Shown here: positions 1-9,188 of the stretch, piece by piece
How the letters are laid out: each line of letters begins with the position of its first letter
Position numbering within the stretch: the stretch's first letter is position 1
Assembly: GCA_039815145.1 (NCBI GenBank)
Contig: JBCBZW010000008.1
Span: 26,239 to 90,238 of the forward strand
Length of the DNA stretch: 64,000 nucleotides
Direction of reading: 5' to 3'
Origin: Pseudomonadota bacterium
GTDB lineage: Bacteria > Pseudomonadota > Gammaproteobacteria > Steroidobacterales > JBCBZW01
Notes under the pieces: generated by a model
Told to the model about the DNA's origin: nothing
Database searches by the model: none
What the model saw: only the letters and a program-made list of their open reading frames with translations
Position numbers and translations under genes: made by a program

Positions 1-1507
1 CCAGCCCCAGACGCGCGAGTTCCTCGGCGACGGCTTCCGCGGCGTCGGCTTCACGGTTGGAGACGGCCAGGCGCACGGGCATCAGGAGCGGCTGGGCCGT
101 CACACGCCCTCCCTCCCAGGCCTGCTTCATCCGCTCGTAGACGATGCGCTCGTGGGCCGCATGCATGTCCACCACCACCAGGCCGTGCTCGTTCTCGGCC
201 AGCAGGTAGACCCCGTGCACCTGGGCCAGGGCTTGCCCGAGGGGCATCTCGCCGGGCGCTGCGGCGTTCGCTGGCGCCTCGGCCACCGCCATCGTCGGCG
301 CGCCGCCGCGAGTCGCCTTCGGCGCACCGTACAGCGATGACCAGGCCTCCAGACGCGTCCGCGTATCGGCCAGGGACATTCGCTGCTGGGTGCCCACGCC
401 GCGATGCATGGCGGACTGAGGTGGAGCACCGTCCGCCGCCAGCCCGGGTGAAGCGTCAGGGTGGCTCGACACCCCCTCGGCGAGCGCCGCGGGAGCGGCC
501 ACGCCTTCACCGCCCGGGTGGGTCTGGGCGAGCACGTGCTCGATCGTGCGCCCAACGAATCCGTGAACCGCCCCGCTGTCGCGGAAGCGCACCTCGAACT
601 TCGCGGGGTGCGCGTTCACGTCGACGCGGGCCGGGTCCATGGTCAGAAACAGGACGTAGGCCGGGTGGCGACCGTGAAACAGTACGTCGCGGTAGCCATG
701 GCGAACAGCGTGGTTGAGTAACTTATCGCGCACCATCCGACCGTTGACGTAGCAGTACTGCATGTCCGCTTGACTGCGACTGAAGGTCGGCTGCGCAATC
801 CAGCCGCGCAAGGTGAGCGACTCCCCTTCCCGCTCCACGTAGAGGGCGTGCTCGAGGAAGGCCTCGCCGCACAGGGCGGCGACGCGCGCTTCCTGCCGCT
901 CGCGGTCGTGGGCGGGCGGCAGGTCGAGCACGCGCTTGCCGTTGTGGGTCAGGCTGAACGCCACGTCGAAGCGCGACAGGGCGACGCGCCGAAAGAGCGC
1001 CTCTGCGTGGCCGTATTCGGTGCGCTCCGTGCGCAGGAAGCGACGCCGCGCCGGTGTGTTGTAGAAGAGATCACGCACATCGACGGTGGTGCCCTTCGGG
1101 TGCGCCGCGGGCGCTACCTCGCTGCCCTCGACGCTCGCCTCGAGCGCGTGCGCCGGCCCCTCGCCCGTGCACGACGTCAGGATGGTACGGCTGACGGACG
1201 CGATCGACGGCAGGGCCTCGCCGCGAAAGCCCATCGTGGCCACCCGCTCCAGGTCGTCCAGGCTGGTGATCTTGCTGGTGGCGTGACGGGAGAGCGCCAG
1301 CGGCATCTCGTCGGCGGGAATGCCGGCGCCATCATCGCGCACGGCGCAGCGACCGATGCCACCGCGCTCGAGGGTGACCTCGACGCGAGTCGCCCCCGCA
1401 TCGAGGGCGTTCTCCAGCAGTTCCTTGAGGACGGACGCGGGCCGCTCGATCACCTCGCCAGCAGCGATCTGATCGATGAGTTGGTCGGGGAGTAGGCGAA
1501 TGGGCAT
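1..1507 (-). CDS. mutL: DNA mismatch repair protein MutL (3' end cut by window edge)
   Basis: MutL couples MutS mismatch recognition to strand incision. It is an ATP-driven homodimer of the GHKL ATPase family. The reading frame starts with ATG at 1507 and stays open to the left edge, so about 502 N-terminal residues are visible and the end of the C-terminal dimerisation domain is missing. Reverse-strand translation shows the GHKL motifs in order: ELLENALDAGAT, DDGAGIP, ATSKI and GFRGEALPSI. A typical variable linker follows, and near the left edge a conserved C-terminal segment (VVVDMHAAHERIVYERM). It is the last gene seen of a leftward group nnr-tsaE-amidase-mutL, an order classical for Gammaproteobacteria. 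The gap to the amidase stop is 42 bases. Whether a C-terminal endonuclease motif exists cannot be judged. Confidence 0.95.
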   Translation of the reverse strand, partial: MPIRLLPDQLIDQIAAGEVIERPASVLKELLENALDAGATRVEVTLERGGIGRCAVRDDGAGIPADEMPLALSRHATSKITSLDDLERVATMGFRGEALPSIASVSRTILTSCTGEGPAHALEASVEGSEVAPAAHPKGTTVDVRDLFYNTPARRRFLRTERTEYGHAEALFRRVALSRFDVAFSLTHNGKRVLDLPPAHDRERQEARVAALCGEAFLEHALYVEREGESLTLRGWIAQPTFSRSQADMQYCYVNGRMVRDKLLNHAVRHGYRDVLFHGRHPAYVLFLTMDPARVDVNAHPAKFEVRFRDSGAVHGFVGRTIEHVLAQTHPGGEGVAAPAALAEGVSSHPDASPGLAADGAPPQSAMHRGVGTQQRMSLADTRTRLEAWSSLYGAPKATRGGAPTMAVAEAPANAAAPGEMPLGQALAQVHGVYLLAENEHGLVVVDMHAAHERIVYERMKQAWEGGRVTAQPLLMPVRLAVSNREADAAEAVAEELARLGL

Positions 1508-1549
1508 GGGGCGTAGGGTAGCGCAATCGCCCCCCGACGCCGCACCCTA

Positions 1550-2899
1550 CTACTGACCGCCGCTGCCGCCCGGGATGGTCAAGACCTGGCCGATGCGCAG
1601 GCGATCGCTGGCGAGGTCGTTCACGGCCCGCAGGCGGGGCACGGTCACGTCGAAGCGCGAGGCGATGGCGGACAGCGTGTCACCGCGACTGATGGTGTAG
1701 GTACGCGGCGTGGCCGGCGCCTCGGCCGCGAGGCGCGCCACCAGCGTGCCGGGAATCGCCTGCTCGTAGAAGTAGGACCGCACACCGCGCAGGATCGCCC
1801 CGGCCAGGCGACGCTGGGCTGCCGGGTCGCGCAGGGTGCGCTCCTCGCTGGGGTTGGAGATGTAGGCGGTCTCTACCAGCAGGGATGGGATATCCGGCGA
1901 CTTCAATACAATGAAGCCACCCTGCTGCACCGTGCGCTTGCGCACGTGCACGACGCCGTCGAGCTCACCGATCACATGCTTGCCGGCCTGCAGGCTGGCG
2001 CTGATGGTGGCGGACTGGGACAGATCGAGGAGCACCGACGCCAACACGTCGTCCTTGTCGTTCAGCTCCACCCCGCCGATCAAGTCGGCGGCGTTCTCGC
2101 GCTCGGCGAGCCAACGCGCAGCTTCGCTGCTGGCGCCGCTAGCGGACAAGGCGTAGACGGTCGCCCCGCGCGCCCGCGCATCGCGAAAAGCGTCCGCGTG
2201 AATGGACACGAAGATATCGGCCCGCGCCTTGCGTGCGCGTTCCATGCGACCGCGCAGGGTCACGAAGTAGTCACCGTCGCGGATCAGCAGCGGGCGCATG
2301 CCCGGTTCGCGTTCGACCAAGGCGGCCAGCGCTCGCGCGATGCCTAGCACCACGTCCTTCTCGCGCGTGCCACCAGGACCGGATGCGCCGGGGTCCTCCC
2401 CGCCGTGACCGGCGTCGATGGCGATGACCAGATCACGCTCGCCCTGGCGGGGCGCCGCTTTGACTACCGTCTCCCCGCGCGCCTGTAGCCCCAGGTCCAC
2501 CACCAGGCGATGACCGTAGACATCGTTGGGGGCGACGGAGAATGAGTTGGGGTGCACCAACTGGTTGACGTCCAGCACTATCCTAAGATCGCCATTAGGT
2601 CGCTGGCCGTGGCGAATACCGCTGACCACCCCGCCGGTGGGTGGCGTCGCCTGTTGCCCGGACCAGCGCCCGCCGTGCACGTCGATGACCACGCGCTCGG
2701 GCCCGTGCAGGACAAACAGGCGATGGGTGGAGGCGCGGTCCAGATCCAACACCACGCGAGTGTTTTCAGGGCCGGCCCACAGGCGCACGCCCTGCACGTC
2801 CACGTCGGCCGCCTGCACCGCGTTCGCGGCGAGCGCCATGAGCAGCGCGAGAATGCGCCATCCGGGGCCAGCGATGTGGGAGCGGGAAGAGGGCAACAT
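1550..2899 (-). CDS. amiB: N-acetylmuramoyl-L-alanine amidase with AMIN and LysM domains
   Basis: A periplasmic zinc amidase that cleaves the peptide stem from MurNAc during daughter-cell separation. With the ATG at 2899 the protein has 449 residues and begins with a clear signal peptide (charged start, LALLMALAANAVQA, cleavage before ADVDV). Next come an AMIN domain (about 35-140), an amidase_3 catalytic domain opening with IAIDAGHGGEDPGA, with VSIHADAF and a late VETAYISN segment, and a C-terminal LysM repeat (YTISRGDTLSAIASRF). The frame is open further upstream to 3052, but that extension overlaps tsaE and would bury the signal peptide, so 2899 is preferred. It sits between tsaE and mutL as amiB does in enterics. 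The symbol rests on synteny; the family is also called AmiC in other genomes. Confidence 0.9.
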   Translation of the reverse strand: MLPSSRSHIAGPGWRILALLMALAANAVQAADVDVQGVRLWAGPENTRVVLDLDRASTHRLFVLHGPERVVIDVHGGRWSGQQATPPTGGVVSGIRHGQRPNGDLRIVLDVNQLVHPNSFSVAPNDVYGHRLVVDLGLQARGETVVKAAPRQGERDLVIAIDAGHGGEDPGASGPGGTREKDVVLGIARALAALVEREPGMRPLLIRDGDYFVTLRGRMERARKARADIFVSIHADAFRDARARGATVYALSASGASSEAARWLAERENAADLIGGVELNDKDDVLASVLLDLSQSATISASLQAGKHVIGELDGVVHVRKRTVQQGGFIVLKSPDIPSLLVETAYISNPSEERTLRDPAAQRRLAGAILRGVRSYFYEQAIPGTLVARLAAEAPATPRTYTISRGDTLSAIASRFDVTVPRLRAVNDLASDRLRIGQVLTIPGGSGGQ

Positions 2900-3021
2900 G
2901 AGTATCGGGCGCAGCGGTCGATGATCGAGCCCGCAGGCTACCCCAGCGAACGGAGCCCTGACAAGTAATTTCTCATGCAAATTAGCAAGATGAGCACTCA
3001 ATCTCAGAAACTTGTTGAGGC

Positions 3022-3525
3022 CTAGATGCGCCCCCCCACGGCGGCCAGCCATGCTTTCCCGGCCGTGGAGAACGCCCGCGCTTCCGCCCGTCGCTCATCC
3101 GCACTCGCCCCGTGCGCCAGCCGCAGCTGAAGATCGGCCGCCTCGAGCACCGCCGGCACCCGCTCAGCCCACTCCACAACGGTTAGCTGGCTCACCTGAG
3201 AATCGTCGAAATACCCTATAAATTCAAGCTCTTCCGGATCAGCGAGGCGGTACAGATCGAGGTGCCGAAACTGCCGTCCATCGTCGAGATGATAGGGCTC
3301 GACTAGCGTGTAGGTGGGGCTGCGTACCGTCCCCTGCACCCCGAGCGCGCGCAGCACGGCCCTTGCCAGGGCGCTCTTCCCTGCGCCGAGGGGGCCGCTC
3401 AAGGTCAGCAGCAGGCGCTGCTCCGGCGGCTGGGCGCTGACGAACGCTGCCAAGCGCTCACCGAGGGCCTGCGTGGCGGCCTCTCCTCGAAGCTGCCAGC
3501 CGACTTCATCCAAGGCCGCGACCAC
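3022..3525 (-). CDS. tsaE: tRNA threonylcarbamoyladenosine biosynthesis ATPase TsaE
   Basis: TsaE (YjeE) is the small ATPase that works with TsaB and TsaD to install N6-threonylcarbamoyl on A37 of ANN-decoding tRNAs. The 167-residue product has a Walker A motif GPLGAGKS at about 44-51, the family segment VRSPTYTLVEPY, a Walker B-like RHLDLYRL and VVEWAERVP. These are the diagnostic blocks in the right order, and the length matches the family. The likely start is GTG at 3525, which overlaps the end of nnr by 20 bases and suggests translational coupling. The gene is 122 bases upstream of the amidase start. Confidence 0.95.
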   Translation of the reverse strand: MVAALDEVGWQLRGEAATQALGERLAAFVSAQPPEQRLLLTLSGPLGAGKSALARAVLRALGVQGTVRSPTYTLVEPYHLDDGRQFRHLDLYRLADPEELEFIGYFDDSQVSQLTVVEWAERVPAVLEAADLQLRLAHGASADERRAEARAFSTAGKAWLAAVGGRI

Positions 3526-5081
3526 CGCCGTTCAAGCACTCACGCACGAGCGGCGCCAGATCGCCCGCCAGCAAGCCGCGCTGGCCGCCCATTCGCGCCA
3601 CCGCCACGTCGCCGGCCATGGCGTGGGCGAGCACACCCAGGCTCGCGCTCACCATCACGCCTGCACCCTGCCCTTGTGCCATCAACGCGCCGATCACACC
3701 GCTCAGTACGTCTCCCATGCCAGCCACCGCCATCCCCGGATTGCCGCGATCACAGAGGTGTGGCAACCAATCGGGCGCCCCCACCAGGGACCCTGCGCCC
3801 TTGAGCACCACCACCCCCGCGAAGCGCTCCACCAGGGCGGCGTGGGTGCCGAGGCGATCCGCCTGCACGCCCGCCGCGTCCCGATCCCCGAGCAGTCGTC
3901 CCGCCTCCGCGGGGTGCGGGGTCAGCACGAGCGGCCGCTGCTCCGCACGCTCACACAGACGCTGGCGCAACTGGCCCTGGTCTTCGCCGAGCATGTTCAG
4001 GGCATCGGCATCCAACAGCAGGGGCAGGTCACTCGCGATGGCGGACTCCAGCAGCGCGCGGCCCCAGGCGTCACGCCCGAGGCCTGGTCCGGCGACCACG
4101 ACCGTCGCCCTCGCGAGCAAGGGCGCTAGCTCGGACACGCCATCCACGCCGTGGCACATGAGCTCCGGGCGCCCGAGGTTGAGCGCGCTCGCATGGGTCG
4201 GTGCGGTGGCCACACTGACCAGGCCCGCCCCCGCGTAGAGGGCCGCCTCGCCGGCCAGGCGCGCCGCGCCGGCCATGCCGGGCGCACCGCCGATTACCAG
4301 GACGTGTCCGTGGCTGCCCTTGTGGGCGACCACGCGACGAGGCGTGGCGGCGAACTCGTCCAACAGCGCCGGCGGCAACAGGCGCGCCACTGGCGCGGGA
4401 GCCGGCGCTGGCAACACCGCATCGATGCCGAGGCGCTCCACCCGCAGCGCGCCGACGTAGTCCGGTGCGAGGCCGAGGTAGTGGCCGATCTTGCGCTCCA
4501 CGAAGGTCACCGTGAGGGCAGCTCGTATCGCCACACCTAGCACGGCACCTGAGTCGCTACACACGCCGCTCGGACCGTCCAGCGCCAGCACCGGTCGCCG
4601 GCTCGCGTTGACGGCACCTATCAGGCTCGCCAACTCACCCGAGATAGGTCTAGACAAGCCAGTACCGAACATCCCGTCCACCACGACGTCGACGGACGCC
4701 AACGCCAGCGTGGACGAATCGCCCGCCCAACGCTCCACGCGCACCGTGGTATCGCCCAGATCCGCGTAAGCGCGGGCCGCGTCACCCGACAACGTGTCCG
4801 CTTCCGCCAGCAACAGCACGCGCGGGCGCAGGCCGGCGCTGGCGGCGAGGCGGGCCAGCACCAGGCCGTCGCCTCCGTTGTTGCCGCCGCCGCAGAGCAC
4901 CAGCAGGTGCCGGGCCTCCAACCAGCGTTCGCGCAGACGGTCGAGGGGCGGCCGCCGCCGCGCGAGACATCAGCGTGTAGCCTTCGATGCCCGCTCGGAT
5001 GGCGGCGGCGTCTCGTTCGCGCACCTGCGCGGCACGGTACAGCCCCTCGGCGCCCGCGAGCGATGTCCTGTCGGCGTTCAT
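3506..5081 (-). pseudogene. nnr: Bifunctional NAD(P)H-hydrate epimerase/dehydratase, apparent frameshift
   Basis: Nnr (YjeF) repairs damaged NAD(P)HX. Its N-terminal domain epimerises the hydrate and its C-terminal domain is an ADP-dependent dehydratase. The C-terminal frame (from about 4972 down to 3506) carries the epimerase core CGGGNNGGDGLVLARLA and the dehydratase signatures GSHGHVLVIGG, LTPHPAEAGRLLG and GNPGMAVAGMGDVLSG. The true N-terminus (ATG at 5081, residues MNADRTSLAGAEGLYRAAQV to GYTLMSRAAAAA) lies in a different frame. The two join cleanly if one base is removed from the GGGG run at 4945-4948 (CCCC on the coding strand), which would give AAALDRLRERWLEARH. Total length 1576 is 3n+1. 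It is either a sequencing indel in a GC-rich run or a real frameshift. Downstream dehydratase sequence looks fully conserved, which favours an error or a recent event. Confidence 0.85.
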
Positions 5082-5085
5082 GCCT

Positions 5086-5097
5086 CCAGTATACTGG
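5086..5097. promoter_or_regulatory. 12-bp perfect palindrome between nnr and queG
   Basis: CCAGTATACTGG is a perfect dyad lying four bases upstream of the nnr start and about 58 bases upstream of queG, which diverge here. It contains TATACT, a passable -10 hexamer for queG (5090-5095), but no convincing -35 is seen. It may be an operator, a promoter element or chance. Confidence 0.3.
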
Positions 5098-5155
5098 CCG
5101 GGTCACGGTCCCCGTGGGGCCCACCCGAACCCAGCGACCCTAGGATGCCAAGCGC

Positions 5156-6211
5156 ATGGAGCTTCGCGCGCTCGAAAACGACCTACACGAGTGGTCCCGC
5201 GAGTTGGGCTTCCAGCAGCTCGGCATCACCGACATCGACCTACGCGAGCACGAAGCGCACCTGGAGCGGTGGATCGCCCTGGAGCGCCACGGCGAGATGG
5301 CCTGGATGGCCCGCCACGGCCGCCGCCGCTCCCGCCCCGACGAGCTGATCCCCGGCACCTGCTCGGTGATCTCCGTGCGCATGGACTACCTCCCCGACCA
5401 TGCAGCCGACGCGGCGCAGGTGCTCGGCTCACCGTCCCAGGCTTACGTGTCCCGCTACGCCCTGGGCCGGGACTATCACAAGGTCCTGCGCAAGCGCCTG
5501 CAGTCCCTCGCCGATCGCATGCACGAACGCGTCGGCGATTTTGGGTATCGCGTGTTCGTCGACAGTGCTCCCGTGCTCGAGAAGGCGCTGGCGCAAAAGG
5601 CGGGGCTGGGCTGGATCGGCAAGCACACCAACGTGCTGAACAAGGAGGCGGGCAGCTGGTTCTTCCTCGGGGAGATCTACACCGATCTGCCCCTGGCGCC
5701 CACCGCCGCCGAGACGCCCGCCAACCACTGCGGCAGCTGCACCGCGTGCATCGACGTCTGCCCGACCGGCGCCATCGTCGCCCCCTACGAGCTCGACGCC
5801 CGCCTATGCGTCTCCTACCTCACGATAGAATTCGCTGGATCGATCCCTATTTCGCTAAGACCCTTGATCGGTAACCGCGTGTACGGCTGCGATGACTGTC
5901 AGCTCTTCTGCCCCTGGAACAAGTTCGCGAAGCTGACGTCGGAAGGTGACTTCAGTCCGCGCCATCGCCTCGATGAGGCTACGCTCATCGAGCTGTTCGG
6001 CTGGTCCGAAGCACAGTTCCTCTCCCGCACCGAAGGCAGCCCCATACGCCGCATCGGCTACGAACGCTGGCTTCGCAACCTAGCGGTCGCCCTCGGCAAC
6101 GCACCCACCAGCCCGGCGGTGGTGCAATGCCTGGAGGCGCGCCTGCCCACACTCTCCCCCTTGCCGGGCGAACACGCTCAGTGGGCATTGGCCCAGCATA
6201 ATCGCGGTTAA
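5156..6211 (+). CDS. queG: Epoxyqueuosine reductase QueG
   Basis: QueG performs the last step of queuosine synthesis in tRNA, reducing epoxyqueuosine with a cobalamin cofactor and two 4Fe-4S clusters. The 351-residue protein shows the ferredoxin-like cluster CGSCTACIDVCPTGAI (cysteines about 192, 195, 198, 202) and the second cysteine set GCDDCQLFCPWN (about 245, 248, 252), together with the conserved DYHKVLRKRL and GWIGKHTNVL blocks. ATG at 5156 gives the expected N-terminus. It diverges from nnr with a 74-base gap, the usual enteric-type neighbourhood. Confidence 0.97.
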   Translation: MELRALENDLHEWSRELGFQQLGITDIDLREHEAHLERWIALERHGEMAWMARHGRRRSRPDELIPGTCSVISVRMDYLPDHAADAAQVLGSPSQAYVSRYALGRDYHKVLRKRLQSLADRMHERVGDFGYRVFVDSAPVLEKALAQKAGLGWIGKHTNVLNKEAGSWFFLGEIYTDLPLAPTAAETPANHCGSCTACIDVCPTGAIVAPYELDARLCVSYLTIEFAGSIPISLRPLIGNRVYGCDDCQLFCPWNKFAKLTSEGDFSPRHRLDEATLIELFGWSEAQFLSRTEGSPIRRIGYERWLRNLAVALGNAPTSPAVVQCLEARLPTLSPLPGEHAQWALAQHNRG

Positions 6212-6337
6212 GCCGCCACCCCATTGCACGGCCCCACTCACCCGCCCTGCGCCTTGCGGCACCGCACGTGCTTTTGCCCCTATCAGCCGGCACTCAAGTC
6301 TGGTTAACTTCGCGGTTGGAAACTCGTTGGAACCCGG

Positions 6338-7294
6338 ATGCCAACTGCTGATCTGCCCGTCACCCCCACGCGAGAGAGCCTGCAAGGACTGCAGCTGTTT
6401 CGCAGCATCGACGTCGGCGTCATCGAAGGCTACCTCGACGCCTGCGCCGTTCGTCGCCTGGGGGCAGGCGAGGTGTTGCTCAGCCCTGACGACGACAACT
6501 ACCACCTGTTCGCGCTGATTGACGGCAACTTGCACGTGCGCCTGAAGCGCGACGCGCAGGAGCCCTTGGAGAGCGTCGTTCCCGGTGCCTGCGTAGGGGA
6601 GATGTCCTTCGTCGACGGGGAACGCCCCTCGGCCTACGTGGTGGCGGCCAGCCCGTCGACGGTGCTGCAGATTCCCCACGAGACCCTTTGGGCCATGTGC
6701 AACTCAGCCCCCGTGATCGCCCGCAACCTGTTGGCCTTGCTCGCCAAGCGCGTGCGCAACAGCAACCGCATCATCCTCGACGGTGAGGGCATGCTGCGCG
6801 AGGTCGAGCGCAACGCCATGACCGACGCGCTCACGGAACTCAACAACCGTCACTGGCTGGAGGAGATGTTCCCGCGCAAGCTCGCCCGCTGCGCCCGCGA
6901 TGGTTCGCCGACCTGCCTGATCATGCTCGACATCGATCAATTCAAGCCCTACAACGATCGCCTGGGTCACCTGGCTGGCGATCGCGCCTTATGCCAAGTC
7001 GCCTCGGTGCTGCGCACCCAGATCCGACCGAACGACATGGTGGCGCGCTACGGCGGCGACGAGTTCGTGATCATGCTGCCGGACACGAGCCTGGAGTCGG
7101 CCTTGACCACGGCGGAGCGGATTCGCCGCGGCATCTCCCGCGCCTCGTTGATGCACCCCGACCGTACGCGCATCACCGTATCCCTCGGCGTCGCCCAATA
7201 CGGCCCCGACGACACACTGAAGTCGCTTATTAACAAGGCGGACTTCGCCCTCTACCGAGCCAAGCTCGCCGGACGGGATTGCGTCGCCCAGTAG
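6338..7294 (+). CDS. Diguanylate cyclase with cyclic-nucleotide-binding domain
   Basis: A soluble 318-residue signalling protein predicted to make cyclic di-GMP. Residues about 18-130 form a cNMP-binding/Crp-like beta-roll (GEVLLSPDDDNYHLFALIDG, CVGEMSFVDGERPSAYVVA), with the acidic and arginine positions expected around the phosphate-binding cassette. A helical linker leads to a complete GGDEF domain with TDALTELNNRHW, MLDIDQFKPYNDRLGH and the active-site loop RYGGDEF. Five residues before the loop lies RPND, which fits the RxxD inhibitory site, so product feedback is likely. No membrane segment is present. It follows queG by 126 bases and ends 10 bases from convergent panC. The bound nucleotide (cAMP or cGMP) and the cellular target are unknown. 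Confidence 0.9.
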   Translation: MPTADLPVTPTRESLQGLQLFRSIDVGVIEGYLDACAVRRLGAGEVLLSPDDDNYHLFALIDGNLHVRLKRDAQEPLESVVPGACVGEMSFVDGERPSAYVVAASPSTVLQIPHETLWAMCNSAPVIARNLLALLAKRVRNSNRIILDGEGMLREVERNAMTDALTELNNRHWLEEMFPRKLARCARDGSPTCLIMLDIDQFKPYNDRLGHLAGDRALCQVASVLRTQIRPNDMVARYGGDEFVIMLPDTSLESALTTAERIRRGISRASLMHPDRTRITVSLGVAQYGPDDTLKSLINKADFALYRAKLAGRDCVAQ

Positions 7295-7304
7295 GGCCCC
7301 TCGC

Positions 7305-8162
7305 CTAGCCGTCGCTCACGGTCACCTGAAGGTTGTCGATCAAGCGCGCTCGACCGAGCCACGCGGCGCCCAGCACGGCAAGTGCGCCGTCGCCCGCCAC
7401 GGGGAGCTGCAGGTCGTCCGCCCTTCTCACGGACACGTAGTCAGGGCGCAGGCCCGCGTCGCGCAACGCCTGCACCGCGCGTGCTTCCAGGGCGGTGACG
7501 TCGCCCTCCCCCCGCACCAATGCCTCGCGCACGCCCTCGAGCGTGCGGTAGAGCACGGGGGCCAAGGCACGTTCCTGGGGCGTCAGATAGCGGTTACGCG
7601 AGCTCATCGCCAGGCCGTCGTCCTCACGGGCCGTCGGCGCGGGCAGTACCTGCGTGGGGATGTACAGGTCGCGTACGAGACGCTCGATGATGCGCAGCTG
7701 TTGCAAGTCCTTCTCGCCGAACACGGCCACATCGGGTTGCACCATGTTCAGCAGCTTGCAGACCACCGTCGCCACGCCCACGAAGTGTCCGGGTCGGTGC
7801 TCGCCGCAGAGCATTTCGGTGAGGCCGGGGAGGTCGATGCGCGTCGCCAGGGACTGACCGAGGGGGTAGATCTCCTCGTCGCGCGGAAAGAACAGAAGAT
7901 CACAGGAGGCCGCCGCGAGCATGGCGCGATCCGCTTCCAGGGTGCGCGGGTAGCCGTCGAAGTCCTCGCCACCACCGAACTGCAGGGGATTGACGTAGAC
8001 GCTCGCCACCAGACGATCGGCGCTGTCCCGCGCCCGATCGATCAGGGTCATATGCCCCTCGTGCAGGTTGCCCATGGTGGGGACGAAGGCGATGCGTTCG
8101 CCCTTGGCGCGCCAAGTCCCTACGCGTTCACGCAGGGCCGCCACCGTGTTCACCTCATGCAT
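7305..8162 (-). CDS. panC: Pantothenate synthetase
   Basis: PanC condenses D-pantoate with beta-alanine using ATP, the final step of vitamin B5 synthesis in the cytosol. The 285-residue product has the nucleotidyl-transferase motif FVPTMGNLHEGHMTLI (HxGH-type), YVNPLQFG, GHFVGVATVVCKLLN, FGEKDLQQL and the MSSRNRYL signature, all in standard order and at family length. ATG at 8162. It follows panB in the same direction with a 33-base gap, so the two genes are probably co-transcribed. Confidence 0.97.
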   Translation of the reverse strand: MHEVNTVAALRERVGTWRAKGERIAFVPTMGNLHEGHMTLIDRARDSADRLVASVYVNPLQFGGGEDFDGYPRTLEADRAMLAAASCDLLFFPRDEEIYPLGQSLATRIDLPGLTEMLCGEHRPGHFVGVATVVCKLLNMVQPDVAVFGEKDLQQLRIIERLVRDLYIPTQVLPAPTAREDDGLAMSSRNRYLTPQERALAPVLYRTLEGVREALVRGEGDVTALEARAVQALRDAGLRPDYVSVRRADDLQLPVAGDGALAVLGAAWLGRARLIDNLQVTVSDG

Positions 8163-8195
8163 CTGCTCGCCCCGCCGCCCGACACCGATCAGCCC

Positions 8196-9026
8196 TCATT
8201 CGAAGCAGTGCTCCTCGGCCGGGTAGCGCCCCGAGCGTACGGCATCCACGAAGGCCGCAAGCGCATCCGGAATACTCGGCGCGCCGGCCATGAAGTTCTG
8301 GGTGAAGCGCGGCTTGCGGCCGGGCGTGATGTCCAGAATGTCGTAGAGGACCAGGATCTGGCCATCGACGTCCGGGCCCGCGCCGATGCCGATGACGGGC
8401 ACTTCCAGCGCCTGGGTGATCCGCGCCCCCAGTGGACTCGGCACACATTCGAGCAAAACGATGTCGGCGCCCGCGTTCTGCAGTGCCAACGCGTCATCCA
8501 CCATCGCCTGGCCGGCATCGTCCTCGCGGCCCTGCACGCGAAAGCCTCCGATCTTGTGTACCGACTGGGGTCGCAGCCCGAGGTGGGCGCAGACGGGGAT
8601 GTCGCGCGACGCCAGGTGCTCCACCACCTCCAGCTGCCGCGCGTTGCCCTCGAGCTTCACCATCTGCGCACCGCCCAATTGCATTAGGCGGATCGCGTTC
8701 TCGAGCGCCACATCAGGCGAGGTGTAGCTCATAAACGGCATGTCAGCCATGAGGAAGGCACGGTGCAAGCCTCGGGCCACGGCCTTCGAGTGATAGATGA
8801 TGTCATCAACGGTCACTGGCACGGTGCTGTCGTACCCTTGCACCACCATGCCGAGGCTGTCGCCGACCAGGACCACGTCGACACCCGCCCCATCCACGCG
8901 CGCGGCAAAGCTGGCGTCATAGGCGGTCAGTGAGGTGAATTTCTCACCCTTGCGCTTGAACTCGCGCAGGGTGGACAAGGTGACCGGCGGACGTTCCTTG
9001 GCTTCGGGTTGCAGGTGCGTGTACAC
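8196..9026 (-). CDS. panB: 3-methyl-2-oxobutanoate hydroxymethyltransferase
   Basis: PanB transfers a hydroxymethyl group from methylene-tetrahydrofolate to alpha-ketoisovalerate to make ketopantoate. The 276-residue protein has SLTAYDASFAARVDGAGVD, the metal-binding VGDSLGMVVQGYDSTVPV, DMPFMSYTS, VKLEG, HLGLRPQSVHKIGGF and LLECVP, which together identify it without doubt. The start is ATG at 9026. A 162-base non-coding gap lies upstream before the kinase gene, so a promoter may lie there, though none stands out. Confidence 0.97.
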   Translation of the reverse strand: MYTHLQPEAKERPPVTLSTLREFKRKGEKFTSLTAYDASFAARVDGAGVDVVLVGDSLGMVVQGYDSTVPVTVDDIIYHSKAVARGLHRAFLMADMPFMSYTSPDVALENAIRLMQLGGAQMVKLEGNARQLEVVEHLASRDIPVCAHLGLRPQSVHKIGGFRVQGREDDAGQAMVDDALALQNAGADIVLLECVPSPLGARITQALEVPVIGIGAGPDVDGQILVLYDILDITPGRKPRFTQNFMAGAPSIPDALAAFVDAVRSGRYPAEEHCFE

Positions 9027-9188
9027 GTGAGTTGCGTTCCCTGTGGTGGTGGGGCGCCGGCAGGGCGCTCAGCGTTGCATCGAGTATCCGAATTCGATCC
9101 GGGGAATGCCAGCCGCCACCACCCCTAGCCGCCTTGCCCTGACGCCAGTCCCGCTCGCTGAGCGTTACCTTATTCACCAAGCGGCCCA

